DNA from: an uncultured Bacteroides sp.
Lineage (GTDB): Bacteria > Bacteroidota > Bacteroidia > Bacteroidales > Bacteroidaceae
NCBI GenBank assembly: GCA_900555635.1
Contig: USLU01000003.1
Location: forward strand, 1-64,000
DNA: 64,000 bases
Direction: 5' to 3'
Part shown: piece after piece, positions 1 through 9,088 of the stretch
Layout of the letters: every line of letters starts with the position of its first letter
Position numbering within the stretch: the stretch's first letter is position 1
The notes under the pieces: generated by a model
Database searches by the model: none
What the model was told of the DNA's origin: nothing
What the model saw: the letters and a program-made list of their open reading frames with translations, nothing else
Made by a program: the position numbers and the translations under genes

Positions 1-419
1 ATAAAATATTTTGTTTGCACGCGTTTTTAGAGTTGCTGCCACCACCGAATTTTTACTGTTTATCAGTAGATTACAGCGATTAGTGCAAGCGTGCAGGCAA
101 AAAGCAGCATTAAATTCTTAGTAGCCCCTGAGTTCAAGTTTTAAATGCGACAGTTCGGTCAGATGGTGCTGTTATAACTCACCACAGATTACACAGATTA
201 ACACAGATTGAAATTAAATTAGTGATTATCAGTATATATAATCTGCGATAATCTGTGTAATCTGTGGTGAAAAGTATTTTTGACACACCTTCATCGTAGC
301 AAATTCTTTTATTAAGTATTGCCAAAAGCTCCTTGTTTTGATTTATTAACACAAATATTGTTGAGTCGGTTTAGGGTATTAAATGTTTTGTTTGCTTGTT
401 ATAATATAAAGGAAATAAA
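1..419. other. Intergenic region upstream of fecR, no gene supported
   Basis: I see no credible coding sequence here. The notable content is the long inverted repeat at 179-270. FecR anti-sigma factors normally follow an ECF sigma factor gene; if one exists it lies left of the window, so either the pair is separated by more than 400 bp or the sigma gene is elsewhere. The last 60 bp before the fecR start are AT-rich, as is usual for Bacteroides promoters and translation start regions, but I could not assign a clear -7/-33 pair. Confidence 0.6.
179..270. repeat. Long inverted repeat built from CACAGATTA units
   Basis: Arms at 179-200 and 249-270 are perfect 22-nt reverse complements. They extend to 179-209 and 240-270 with two mismatches, around a loop of about 30 nt. 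Each arm is itself a short tandem of near-identical units of the type CACAGATTA. It resembles a dispersed intergenic palindromic repeat. There is no T-run after the right arm, so a simple intrinsic terminator is unlikely. Confidence 0.85.
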
Positions 420-1358
420 ATGGAAAAAGAGACTCTATACAAATTTTTTGCGAACTTGGCTTCGAAAGCTGAGAAGGAAGCTGTTAAACATTGGCTGGAA
501 GAAGATCCCAGTCATCAACAATGGTTGCTGAAAGAACGTGCCTTTTATGATGCAATGATGCTGGTGGACGAAAGGAAATTGGCTGCTGCACACCGTCCGG
601 TTTATAGCTTCAGAAAACTGACACAACAAACCATGAAATGGGCAGCTGTTCTCTTGGTTGCCTTCATTTCCAGCTATATGTTTTTCAACGCAAGGCAAAG
701 TTCTTATGATGAATCAACCAATACAATCAGCGTCCCACCCGGACAGCGAGTAAACCTGTCTTTATCCGACGGAACAAAAGTTTGCTTGAATGCAGGCTCT
801 ACTTTTACATATCCTGCGCTTTTTGCCGGCAACACCCGTAAGGTGAAACTGGATGGTGAAGCCTTCTTTGATGTTTCGGCAAACAAGGAAAAGCCTTTCA
901 TTGTACATACGGATATCTGTGATGTGGAAGTGCTTGGTACGAAGTTTAACGTAGATGCTTATAAAAAGGAGAAAACTTTCTCTACCGCCTTGATGGAAGG
1001 CAAAGTAAAAGTGAAGAACAATGCACAGCCCTTAAATGTGATTTATCTCTCGCCCAATAATAAGGTGACGTTGAAGGATGGACAACTGAAAGTAAGTAAT
1101 ATTTGCGACTACGACGTTTACCGATGGAAAGAAGGACTTATCTGTTTTACAAACCTCAACTTTGTAGATCTGATGAAGCGCATAGAGAAGTACTATGGGA
1201 TAAATCTTGTTATTGAGAATCCATCTTTGGCTAAACACTCTTTTAGTGGTAAATTCCGTATTTCGGATGGAATTGAGAATCTGTTGAGAGTGTTGCAAAA
1301 AGACGTCAGCTACCGTTATACCCGCTCGGAAGACGGAAATGTAATTTACATCAAATAA
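420..1358 (+). CDS. FecR family anti-sigma factor
   Basis: This is a 312-residue inner-membrane anti-sigma factor. Residues 1-70 are cytoplasmic and would bind an ECF sigma factor. One membrane segment lies at about 71-90. The periplasmic FecR domain spans about 103-200, and a DUF4974-type C-terminal domain about 242-312. In this family the periplasmic part contacts the STN domain of a partner TonB-dependent transporter and passes a substrate signal to the sigma factor. The next gene, 128 bp downstream on the same strand, encodes a SusC-like transporter with an STN domain, which fits that pairing. No sigma factor gene is visible in the window. The start is preceded by an AT-rich stretch with AAGGAA. 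Confidence 0.93.
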   Translation: MEKETLYKFFANLASKAEKEAVKHWLEEDPSHQQWLLKERAFYDAMMLVDERKLAAAHRPVYSFRKLTQQTMKWAAVLLVAFISSYMFFNARQSSYDESTNTISVPPGQRVNLSLSDGTKVCLNAGSTFTYPALFAGNTRKVKLDGEAFFDVSANKEKPFIVHTDICDVEVLGTKFNVDAYKKEKTFSTALMEGKVKVKNNAQPLNVIYLSPNNKVTLKDGQLKVSNICDYDVYRWKEGLICFTNLNFVDLMKRIEKYYGINLVIENPSLAKHSFSGKFRISDGIENLLRVLQKDVSYRYTRSEDGNVIYIK

Positions 1359-1486
1359 TAGTATATAATCCAATAAATACCTGTTAGCCTATGTGGAAGG
1401 AATTGTTTTAAGTGAATTTGTAAGAGCCATTTTTCCTTTTTTATCCTAATACTAAGTTTTTGTGAATCTATTAAAAGTACAAATGT

Positions 1487-4400
1487 ATGAAAAAACACAC
1501 CTTGAAGATTTTTGTACCTCAGGAACTTCGTAGCCTGTTATCTTTCAGAGCTATGACACTGGTTTTCTTCTTATTGTTTGCATGCGTCATTCAACTACAT
1601 GCAGTAAGTGCACAATCGCAGAATGCATTGATTACACTCAGGAAGAGCAATGCGGATCTGCTGAATATCATGGGAGATATTGAGAAACAGTCCAATTATC
1701 TGTTCGTTTATAATAAAGAAGTAAATGTACATCGTCAGGCTTCAATCAATGTAAATCAGCAACCTTTGGGTGAGGTCCTTCAGAATCTTTTCAATAACTC
1801 GGATGTGCGTTTTGCTATTGAAGGTTCGTATATCGTATTGTCTTCCAATAAGCAGAATGATGCGAAATCCGTAGCACAATCACGTATAAATATATCCGGT
1901 ACGGTAACTTCTACCGACAACGAACCTATGCCGGGTGTTACTATCATGGTAAAAGGTACCAATACCGGTGCTATCACTAATGTAGACGGAAAATATACCA
2001 TAGAAGTTCCGTCATCCGGTAGTGTATTGGTATTCTCTTTTATCGGTTATCAGAAGGTAGAACAAGCTGTAGGCAACCAACGGGTCATCAATGTGGTTTT
2101 AAATGAAGATGTCCGCACTATCGACGAAGTTGTAGTTACAGCCTTGGGTATTAAGAAGAAAGAGAAGTCTCTTACGTATTCAACTCAAGTGGTAGGTGGT
2201 GATGAGCTGATACGTGCCAAAGATCCCAATATGATAAACTCACTGGCTGGTAAGACGGCGGGTGTACAGATTAACCGTAGCTCATCCGGTTTGGGTGGTT
2301 CTGTAAAAATGGTGATCCGTGGTTCACGTTCTGTAACGGGTAGTAACCAACCGTTGTATGTAATAGACGGTGTACCTATCAACAGTTCTGCCAATGATGC
2401 TACTTCCACAACTATCGGTGGTAATAATGACTCGGGCAATCGTGACGGTGGCGACGGTATCTCCAACCTGAATCCGGACGATATCGAAAGTATGAATATC
2501 CTGAAAGGTCCTGCCGCCGCAGCGTTGTATGGTAGTTCAGCTGCCAATGGTGTGGTGGTCATCACTACCAAGAAAGGTAAAGTGGGACGCACTAACATTA
2601 CTTTCAGCTCAAATACTACTTGGGAGAATGCTGCTTATGGTATTCCCGAATTCCAAAATTCTTACGGTGGCGTAACTTCCAGCTGGGGTGACAAAATCAG
2701 TGGCAGTCCCGATTATACGAAAGACTTTTTCCAGACTGGTGTTACCACTATCAACTCACTCTCGTTGAGTGCGGGTTCAGAGATGATGCAAACTTACTTC
2801 TCTTATGCCAATACTTACGGTACCGGAGTTATTGAGAACGGTAGTCTGAACAAGCATAACTTCAACTTCCGCGAAACGGCTAATTTCCTTAATAACCGTC
2901 TTACGGTAGATGCCAACGTCAGTCTCATGTTTCAGGATGTGAAGAATCGTCCGTCACCGGGTGGCTTCTATCTGAATCCGTTGACCGGTTTGTATAAGTT
3001 CCCTCGTGGTGGTGTGCAGGGTGGCGAGTCTTTTGACTACTATCGTACTAACTATAAAATAAAGAATGCCGAACGTAATATGTATTTGCAAAACTGGTAC
3101 ACTGCCCCCACCAGCTTTGAACAGAATCCTTACTGGCTAACAAACATGCTGCCTAATGATGCAAAGCGCTACCGTACCATTGCCAACCTGAGCTTGTCCT
3201 TCAAACTGAACGATTACTTCACCATTCAAGCACGTGGTAATGCGGATTTTGTATCAGATAATTATGAAATGAAGATGTATGCCGGTACCGATACTTCCAT
3301 CGCCGGAACCAATGGCCGTTACATTACCGATGAGTCCAATGACTTGAGCGTATATGGCGACTTGATGTTGACTTATCAACAGAGAATCAAGGATTTCACA
3401 ATCAACGCCAGTTTAGGTGCCAGCATCAAGGACGATAGCGGTAAGAGCATCGGCTTCGACTCTTTCGGCGGAGGCTTGTATAACCCGAATATTTTCTCAT
3501 CCGGCAATATAGACCACAATAACGGTTCGCCTTCTTTGAATAAATATCATGCTCAGAACCAAGCTGTGTTCTTTGCCGGGCAGGTAGGATTTAAGGACTG
3601 GTTGTTCCTGGATGTTACTGCACGTAATGACTGGACATCTACACTGGCCTATACCAAGTACTTGAATAAGGGTTTCTTCTATCCTTCCGTGGGCTTGACG
3701 TGGATTATGAACGAGGCATTAAAGATGCCCGAATGGATTGACTTGGGTAAGATTCGTGGTGCATGGTCGAAGGTAGGCAATGGTTTGCCTAGATATCGCA
3801 GTCGCCCGTTGAACAGTGTAGGTCGTGGTGGAGTTATCAGCTTTAATACCACCGCTCCTTTTGACGAGCTGAAGCCCGAAATGACTACCTCTTACGAGTT
3901 TGGTACGGAGTGGCGTTTCTTTGGTAGCCGTCTGGAGTTTGACTTTACCTATTATCAGACTCGCACCAAGAACCAACTGTTCTCTATGAGCGCACCGTCA
4001 GGCTCTAGATTTACTACTTATTATGTAAATGCAGGTGATATCAAGAACGAAGGTGTCGAAATCGTATTGGGCGGTACGCCGGTTATGACAAACGATTTCC
4101 GTTGGAAGACCTCTGTAAACTTTGCACTCAACCGCAACGAGGTTATGGAACTGGCAGAAGGCTTGGGTTACTTTAATTTTGGTGGAGGCGGCTCTAACAG
4201 CTATAGCATGCGCCTGGAAGTAGGTGGCTCCTTCGGTGATGTATATGGACGAAAATTCTTGCGTGATGACGACGGTAATTATAAATACGATAAAGACGGT
4301 ATGCCGATGCCCGACAAATCGGATTTAAAGAAGATAGGCAATACAGCTCCCGACTTTAACCTGGGCTGGCAGAATACCTTTACATATAAAGGTTTTTCAC

Positions 4401-4852
4401 TGTACTTCCTTATTGACGGACGTTTCGGTGGTGATGTTATCTCTTTGACGCAAGCCGAATTGGATAAATACGGTGTCAGCAAGGTAACAGGCGATGCCCG
4501 TAACCAAGGTGGTGTATGGTTCGATGGAAAGACGATTGATGATGTTTCCCGTTTCTATACCATCGTGGGTGGTCGTGACGGTATCACGGAGAATTACGTC
4601 TACAATGCTACCAACATCCGTTTGCGTGAACTCTCTTTGGGTTATTCCTTACCGGCTAAGTTACTCGCCCGTATTCCGGTAATAAAGGGAGCAGATATTT
4701 CTTTGATAGGTCGTAACTTGTTCTTCTTCAAGAATGATGCTCCGTACGATCCTGATGGCACATTGTCCGTAGGCAACGGATTGCAAGGTATAGATGTATT
4801 CGGTATGCCAAGTACCCGTTCATTCGGTTTCAATCTTAAGGTTAACTTCTAA
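1487..4852 (+). CDS. SusC/RagA-like TonB-dependent transporter with STN domain
   Basis: This 1121-residue outer-membrane transporter would import oligosaccharides with the SusD-like lipoprotein encoded next. A signal peptide covers about residues 1-42. A secretin/TonB STN domain lies at about 48-120, a carboxypeptidase-regulatory-like domain at about 134-207, then a TonB-box-like IDEVVV, a plug at about 225-350 containing DIESMNILKGPAAAALYGS, and a beta-barrel ending in NLKVNF with the usual terminal aromatic residue. The STN domain marks it as a transducer that signals to an anti-sigma factor, matching the FecR gene just upstream. The substrate is not evident. The gap to the SusD gene is only 12 bp, so the two are co-transcribed. 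Confidence 0.95.
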   Translation: MKKHTLKIFVPQELRSLLSFRAMTLVFFLLFACVIQLHAVSAQSQNALITLRKSNADLLNIMGDIEKQSNYLFVYNKEVNVHRQASINVNQQPLGEVLQNLFNNSDVRFAIEGSYIVLSSNKQNDAKSVAQSRINISGTVTSTDNEPMPGVTIMVKGTNTGAITNVDGKYTIEVPSSGSVLVFSFIGYQKVEQAVGNQRVINVVLNEDVRTIDEVVVTALGIKKKEKSLTYSTQVVGGDELIRAKDPNMINSLAGKTAGVQINRSSSGLGGSVKMVIRGSRSVTGSNQPLYVIDGVPINSSANDATSTTIGGNNDSGNRDGGDGISNLNPDDIESMNILKGPAAAALYGSSAANGVVVITTKKGKVGRTNITFSSNTTWENAAYGIPEFQNSYGGVTSSWGDKISGSPDYTKDFFQTGVTTINSLSLSAGSEMMQTYFSYANTYGTGVIENGSLNKHNFNFRETANFLNNRLTVDANVSLMFQDVKNRPSPGGFYLNPLTGLYKFPRGGVQGGESFDYYRTNYKIKNAERNMYLQNWYTAPTSFEQNPYWLTNMLPNDAKRYRTIANLSLSFKLNDYFTIQARGNADFVSDNYEMKMYAGTDTSIAGTNGRYITDESNDLSVYGDLMLTYQQRIKDFTINASLGASIKDDSGKSIGFDSFGGGLYNPNIFSSGNIDHNNGSPSLNKYHAQNQAVFFAGQVGFKDWLFLDVTARNDWTSTLAYTKYLNKGFFYPSVGLTWIMNEALKMPEWIDLGKIRGAWSKVGNGLPRYRSRPLNSVGRGGVISFNTTAPFDELKPEMTTSYEFGTEWRFFGSRLEFDFTYYQTRTKNQLFSMSAPSGSRFTTYYVNAGDIKNEGVEIVLGGTPVMTNDFRWKTSVNFALNRNEVMELAEGLGYFNFGGGGSNSYSMRLEVGGSFGDVYGRKFLRDDDGNYKYDKDGMPMPDKSDLKKIGNTAPDFNLGWQNTFTYKGFSLYFLIDGRFGGDVISLTQAELDKYGVSKVTGDARNQGGVWFDGKTIDDVSRFYTIVGGRDGITENYVYNATNIRLRELSLGYSLPAKLLARIPVIKGADISLIGRNLFFFKNDAPYDPDGTLSVGNGLQGIDVFGMPSTRSFGFNLKVNF

Positions 4853-4864
4853 ATTGCGAATAGT

Positions 4865-6451
4865 ATGAAAAAGATAATAACATATACAGCATTAGCGTTT
4901 TCTTCTCTACTTTTGATGCCTTCTTGTACAGGTAACTTTGAAAGTATGAATACGCCTCCTTTCGGTGTGACCGATGAAGAACTGGGGCAAGACAACAACT
5001 TTATAGGTATGCACTTTCCTACTTTACAGAAGTCTATTTACTATAACCGTAACGGTTGGGGATGGGATTTCCAGACTATCCAGAATCTGACTTCCGATAT
5101 CTTCTCAGGCTATATGGCCACTCCCAGCAATTTCAAGGGTGGTATCAATACGCAAACTTATGCGTTGACCAATGACTGGACGGACGAAGCATGGACTTAT
5201 ACCTATTCTTCCGTAATGACCAACCAGCTGCGAGTGAAAGAGAAATGCGAACAACTAGGCATGGATACTTACGCCCACTTCAACGCTATCAATTCGATTT
5301 TGAGAGTATTTGCCATGTCCCGCGTTTGTGATGAGTATGGCCCGATAATCTATACAAAATATGGAGAGTCAAAAACAGGCGGTACTTATGATTCTGCACA
5401 AGATGCTTATAAGGCTTTCTTCACCGAACTGACCGATGCCAGCCGGGTATTGGATGAGGCTCTGAAGAAACCGGCAGTTGCTTCGATTGCCAAGTTCGAC
5501 ATGGCCTATAAGGGTGATCTGAATAAGTGGCTCAGGCTTTGTAACACTTTGCGTCTGCGTTTGGCTATGCGTGTGGTGAAGTACGATAAAGAGTGGGCGA
5601 AGAAAGAAGCCGAAGCTGCTATAGCCGCTCCCCAAGGAGTGTTGCAAACCGGAGAGAGCTTCATTGTTTCCGGTTATGGCTGGGTGCATCCGCTTTATAC
5701 TTGCTCTATAGAGTATAATGATATATTCGTGAGTGCGAATATGGTATCTATCTTGGGTGGTTATGGTGATCCTCGGCTTGAAAAGTTTGGTATAGCTAAA
5801 GGTAAGAAGGTAGTCGGAGTGCGTACGGGCATACCGGGACTTGAGGAAACTGCGGATAAATATAAAGCCGTTATTTCTAATATCAATGTTACTACTTCTA
5901 CTCCGGGTACTATAATGACAGCGGCAGAAGCTTACTTCCTGCTGGCAGAAGCCGCTTTGCGTGGTTGGAATGCCGGTGGCAGTGCGAAGACCTATTATGA
6001 ACAAGGTATAGCAGCTTCTTTTAGCGACTTTGGTGTTCCTTTGGGAGATTATTTGAATAATTCTAATGTTCCGGCAGCGTGGGTAGACCCGTTGGTAGCT
6101 GATTTTAATTCCCCGGCAGTTTCAACCGTTAGCCCTAAATGGGATGATGCGAAGACAGATGAAGAGCGATTAGAGAAGATCATTACTCAAAAGTGGATTG
6201 CTGCATTCCCCGAAGGCAAACAGACATGGGCCGAATGGCGCCGTACCGGGTATCCTAAGTTGTTCCCGATTCTAAAGAATGATAGTCAGGGTATTATAAC
6301 TACAGAATACGGAGTACGCCGTTTGCCATTCGTTTTGAGTGAAGTTTCGAAGAATCCCGAAGGATATGCAGATGCTGTTAAGTTGCTGGGTGGTCCTGAT
6401 AACGGTGCAACCCGTTTGTTCTGGGATGTAAATAAGGGGAACTTTGAATAG
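4865..6451 (+). CDS. SusD-like outer-membrane lipoprotein (SusD-like_2 type)
   Basis: This 528-residue lipoprotein has a lipobox with Cys21 (LLMPSC). It is the surface glycan-binding partner of the SusC-like transporter encoded immediately upstream. The sequence is rich in the TPR-like helices typical of SusD proteins. C-terminal features such as FPEGKQTWAEWRRTGYPKLF and the R-R-PF stretch resemble the SusD-like_2 branch rather than classical RagB/SusD, a family judgement made by eye. The bound glycan cannot be read from the sequence. A perfect 14-bp hairpin follows in the gap before the GH9 gene. Confidence 0.9.
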   Translation: MKKIITYTALAFSSLLLMPSCTGNFESMNTPPFGVTDEELGQDNNFIGMHFPTLQKSIYYNRNGWGWDFQTIQNLTSDIFSGYMATPSNFKGGINTQTYALTNDWTDEAWTYTYSSVMTNQLRVKEKCEQLGMDTYAHFNAINSILRVFAMSRVCDEYGPIIYTKYGESKTGGTYDSAQDAYKAFFTELTDASRVLDEALKKPAVASIAKFDMAYKGDLNKWLRLCNTLRLRLAMRVVKYDKEWAKKEAEAAIAAPQGVLQTGESFIVSGYGWVHPLYTCSIEYNDIFVSANMVSILGGYGDPRLEKFGIAKGKKVVGVRTGIPGLEETADKYKAVISNINVTTSTPGTIMTAAEAYFLLAEAALRGWNAGGSAKTYYEQGIAASFSDFGVPLGDYLNNSNVPAAWVDPLVADFNSPAVSTVSPKWDDAKTDEERLEKIITQKWIAAFPEGKQTWAEWRRTGYPKLFPILKNDSQGIITTEYGVRRLPFVLSEVSKNPEGYADAVKLLGGPDNGATRLFWDVNKGNFE

Positions 6452-6562
6452 CCTCTACATAATCCGCTCTTCACCTCGCGGTTTGGATTTATTAACTTAG
6501 TTATATTAGGGATTGAATCTTTTAACTTGTTCTTAATATATAAAGAAGTTCTAACTTAACAT

Positions 6563-6601
6563 ATTCAGGCTATTGACCCCCGATTAATCAATAGCCTGAA
6601 T
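6563..6601 (+). promoter_or_regulatory. Intercistronic hairpin between susD-like and GH9 genes
   Basis: Arms at 6563-6576 and 6588-6601 (ATTCAGGCTATTGA and its reverse complement) form a perfect 14-bp stem with an 11-nt loop. No T-run follows, so it is more likely a 3' mRNA stabiliser, processing site or attenuator than a strong terminator. It could explain higher expression of the susC/susD pair than of the enzymes downstream, a common pattern in such operons (inference). Confidence 0.65.
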
Positions 6602-6623
6602 TAAATCTTATACATATAATATT

Positions 6624-9074
6624 ATGAAGAAAATCACTAAATTTTTTTGCTTGCTTACCGGTTTGCTTTGTGCTCCCGCAGTCTTGCTACATGCCCAGGT
6701 GGACAAAAAGCTGAAAGCTGACATCATCAGTACCGGCTATGTACATACCCCCTTACCTCTTGACGAAACAAAAGCCTTCGAAACATTCGGTTTAAAAAAG
6801 AAGGTGTTGGAAACAGTCATGTTGTGCGATATGGAAGACTTCTCAAAGTGGTCGCACAAGGGGATCGGCAAGATCGGTTTGACTACCGAAAGAAGCAAGT
6901 CCGGTAAACACAGTCTGCGCTTGGCATCCGAAACTGCTCCTGCCGAAATGCTTGGCTGGGGACTGGGACGTGGCACTTGCATGGCTTCTTACGATGTTGG
7001 CGGCGCCAATTGGGAAGGTTACAACCGATTGAAATTCTATATTTACCCTACTTGCGAAGGTGCTCGCAGCATTTACCTTAATCTCTATGTAGAGAATGAC
7101 GGTAAAATCAAGGTACCCGATAAATATGGTCGCGAAGGGTATCATGAAATAAATCTGAAGAACGATCAATGGAATGAATGTTTCGTCGAGATGTCCGGTC
7201 TGGCTCGTGATAAAGTGACTAAGATTTCATTTGCTATCGAGATATTCGGAAAGGAGAGCACAATGGGAGATTCTCTCCGCTTTGATGTTGATGCGGTAGA
7301 ACTTCAGAAAGTAGAAAATCCCGAAACAGTGAAAGGCTGGATGCCTGCTCAGAACCGTATTATCTTCTCTACTACCGGTTATAGTCTCGAAAGTCCCAAA
7401 ACCGCTATCGTTAATGTAGAAAATCATAGCGGACAATTCCAATTGAAGGATGCCGATACACAAGCTATTGTCTTTACCGGACCTATCAAGAAAGAGAAAA
7501 CGGGATTGGGCGAGTTTGAAACGATTGATTTCTCCAACTTTAAGACGCAAGGCAGATATGTGATTCAGGTAGGGGATATTACTACATTCCCCTTCTATAT
7601 CCATAAAGATGTATGGGATGATTCTGCTTGGCGTATGGTCAACTTCCTGTTCTGCGAACGTTGCGGTTATCCGGTTCCCGGAAAGCATGGCGCTTGCCAT
7701 ACCGATCTACATGTTAACTACAATGGTAAGGTGATGCCTATGAACGGAGGATGGCACGATGCTGCCGATATGTCTCAGCAAACTTTGCAGACGGGAGAAA
7801 TAGCCTACTCTTTGCTTTCGATGGCTAAACGTGCAAAGGAGAAAGGAAATGTCGATCTCTATAACCGCCTGATGGAAGAAGCGCTTTGGGGTATGGACTT
7901 TATCCTGAAAACCCGTCTAGGCGATGGCTATCGTGCACAAACATGGGGAACTAACCTTTGGACTGACGGAATTCTAGGTACCATTGACGATGCCGGACGC
8001 CGTGAAATGCTTGTACATAACGGTGCTTTGGAGAATTTCCTGCTTGCCGGAATAGAAGCGTATACTTCCATGATGGTTGAAAACGATGTTCCCCTTAAAA
8101 ATAAACTGAAGAAGATTGCTAAGGAGGATTTCGGTTTTGCAATGGAACGTTTCAATAAATTGGGCTTTGCCGAATTGATTAAGAAGGGTGGGGGACATGC
8201 CGGTATGGCGTCCGAAAGCCAGTATCATGCCAATATATCCTGGGCTGCCAGCATGCTTTACCAACTTACCGGAGAACAGCAGTATGCCGATGAGGCGGTG
8301 AAAGCCATTCGCTATACTTTGCAGTGCCAGCGCACCGAACCGTTGAAAGACAAGAATAAGACTTGTGGCTTCTTCTATCGCGACTTGGCTAAGAAGTCTA
8401 TTGTTCACTATACCCACCAGTCACGTGATTATGCCTATATGGAAGCATTGGCGGCATTGTGCGAAACACAACCTGACCATGCCGAATATAATCAATGGAT
8501 TCATTCCATGAAACTGTATGGCGATTATCTGAAGAACATCATGCAGCATGTTTATCCCTACGGAATGCTCCCTAGTGGGGTTTACCATAAAGATGAAGTG
8601 AAAGACTCGGTTAATTTCTATGCCGTTCAGGTGGGTATCCGTAGCGGTGCGGAGAAAGATTATCAAGAACAGCTGGAAAATGGTATTCGTTTGGATAAGG
8701 AACACTATCTGCGTATATTCCCGGTTTGGTTCTCGTTTAAAGGAAACATTGCCGTACATCTTTCTACCGGAAAAGCGGCTGCTATCTGTGCCAAGATCCT
8801 GAAAGATAAAGAACTGAAAGATATTGCCGAACAACAATTGTTCTGGGTGGTAGGTAAGAATCCTTTCGGACAATCGATGATTTATGGAGAAGGCAGCAAT
8901 TATCCGCAACTCTATACTGCTTTGCCGGGCGAGATGGTGGGGGAAATACCCGTAGGTATGCAGTCTTATTTCAATGAAGATTCTCCTTACTGGCCGCAGT
9001 TCAATACAGCTACTTACAAGGAAGTGTGGGGCTCCTCGGCTGCACGCTGGCTCATGTTGATCTCTGAATTCTAA
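6624..9074 (+). CDS. Glycoside hydrolase family 9 enzyme
   Basis: This 816-residue secreted enzyme has a signal peptide (about residues 1-24, ending in LLHAQ). Residues about 60-230 form a jelly-roll-like domain, about 240-330 an Ig-like CelD_N domain, and about 335-816 the (alpha/alpha)6 GH9 catalytic domain. The GH9 signature GGWHDAAD lies at 375-382, holding the catalytic-base Asp pair. NPFGQSMIYG lies near 740-755, and Glu800 in YKEVWGSSAARW is the likely proton donor. GH9 contains endoglucanases but also exo-beta-glucosaminidases and beta-glucosidases. The following NagX-like gene makes an amino-sugar substrate a reasonable guess, not a demonstrated one. The stop is 14 bp before the next start. 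Confidence 0.9.
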   Translation: MKKITKFFCLLTGLLCAPAVLLHAQVDKKLKADIISTGYVHTPLPLDETKAFETFGLKKKVLETVMLCDMEDFSKWSHKGIGKIGLTTERSKSGKHSLRLASETAPAEMLGWGLGRGTCMASYDVGGANWEGYNRLKFYIYPTCEGARSIYLNLYVENDGKIKVPDKYGREGYHEINLKNDQWNECFVEMSGLARDKVTKISFAIEIFGKESTMGDSLRFDVDAVELQKVENPETVKGWMPAQNRIIFSTTGYSLESPKTAIVNVENHSGQFQLKDADTQAIVFTGPIKKEKTGLGEFETIDFSNFKTQGRYVIQVGDITTFPFYIHKDVWDDSAWRMVNFLFCERCGYPVPGKHGACHTDLHVNYNGKVMPMNGGWHDAADMSQQTLQTGEIAYSLLSMAKRAKEKGNVDLYNRLMEEALWGMDFILKTRLGDGYRAQTWGTNLWTDGILGTIDDAGRREMLVHNGALENFLLAGIEAYTSMMVENDVPLKNKLKKIAKEDFGFAMERFNKLGFAELIKKGGGHAGMASESQYHANISWAASMLYQLTGEQQYADEAVKAIRYTLQCQRTEPLKDKNKTCGFFYRDLAKKSIVHYTHQSRDYAYMEALAALCETQPDHAEYNQWIHSMKLYGDYLKNIMQHVYPYGMLPSGVYHKDEVKDSVNFYAVQVGIRSGAEKDYQEQLENGIRLDKEHYLRIFPVWFSFKGNIAVHLSTGKAAAICAKILKDKELKDIAEQQLFWVVGKNPFGQSMIYGEGSNYPQLYTALPGEMVGEIPVGMQSYFNEDSPYWPQFNTATYKEVWGSSAARWLMLISEF

Positions 9075-9088
9075 AAAAGAAGAAAGTT

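Noticed and set aside
319..531. 70-codon + strand frame overlapping the start of fecR
   Set aside because: It overlaps fecR in another frame, has no homology-like features and begins in the promoter region.
1032..1373. 113-codon - strand frame inside fecR
   Set aside because: Antisense shadow of a well-supported gene.
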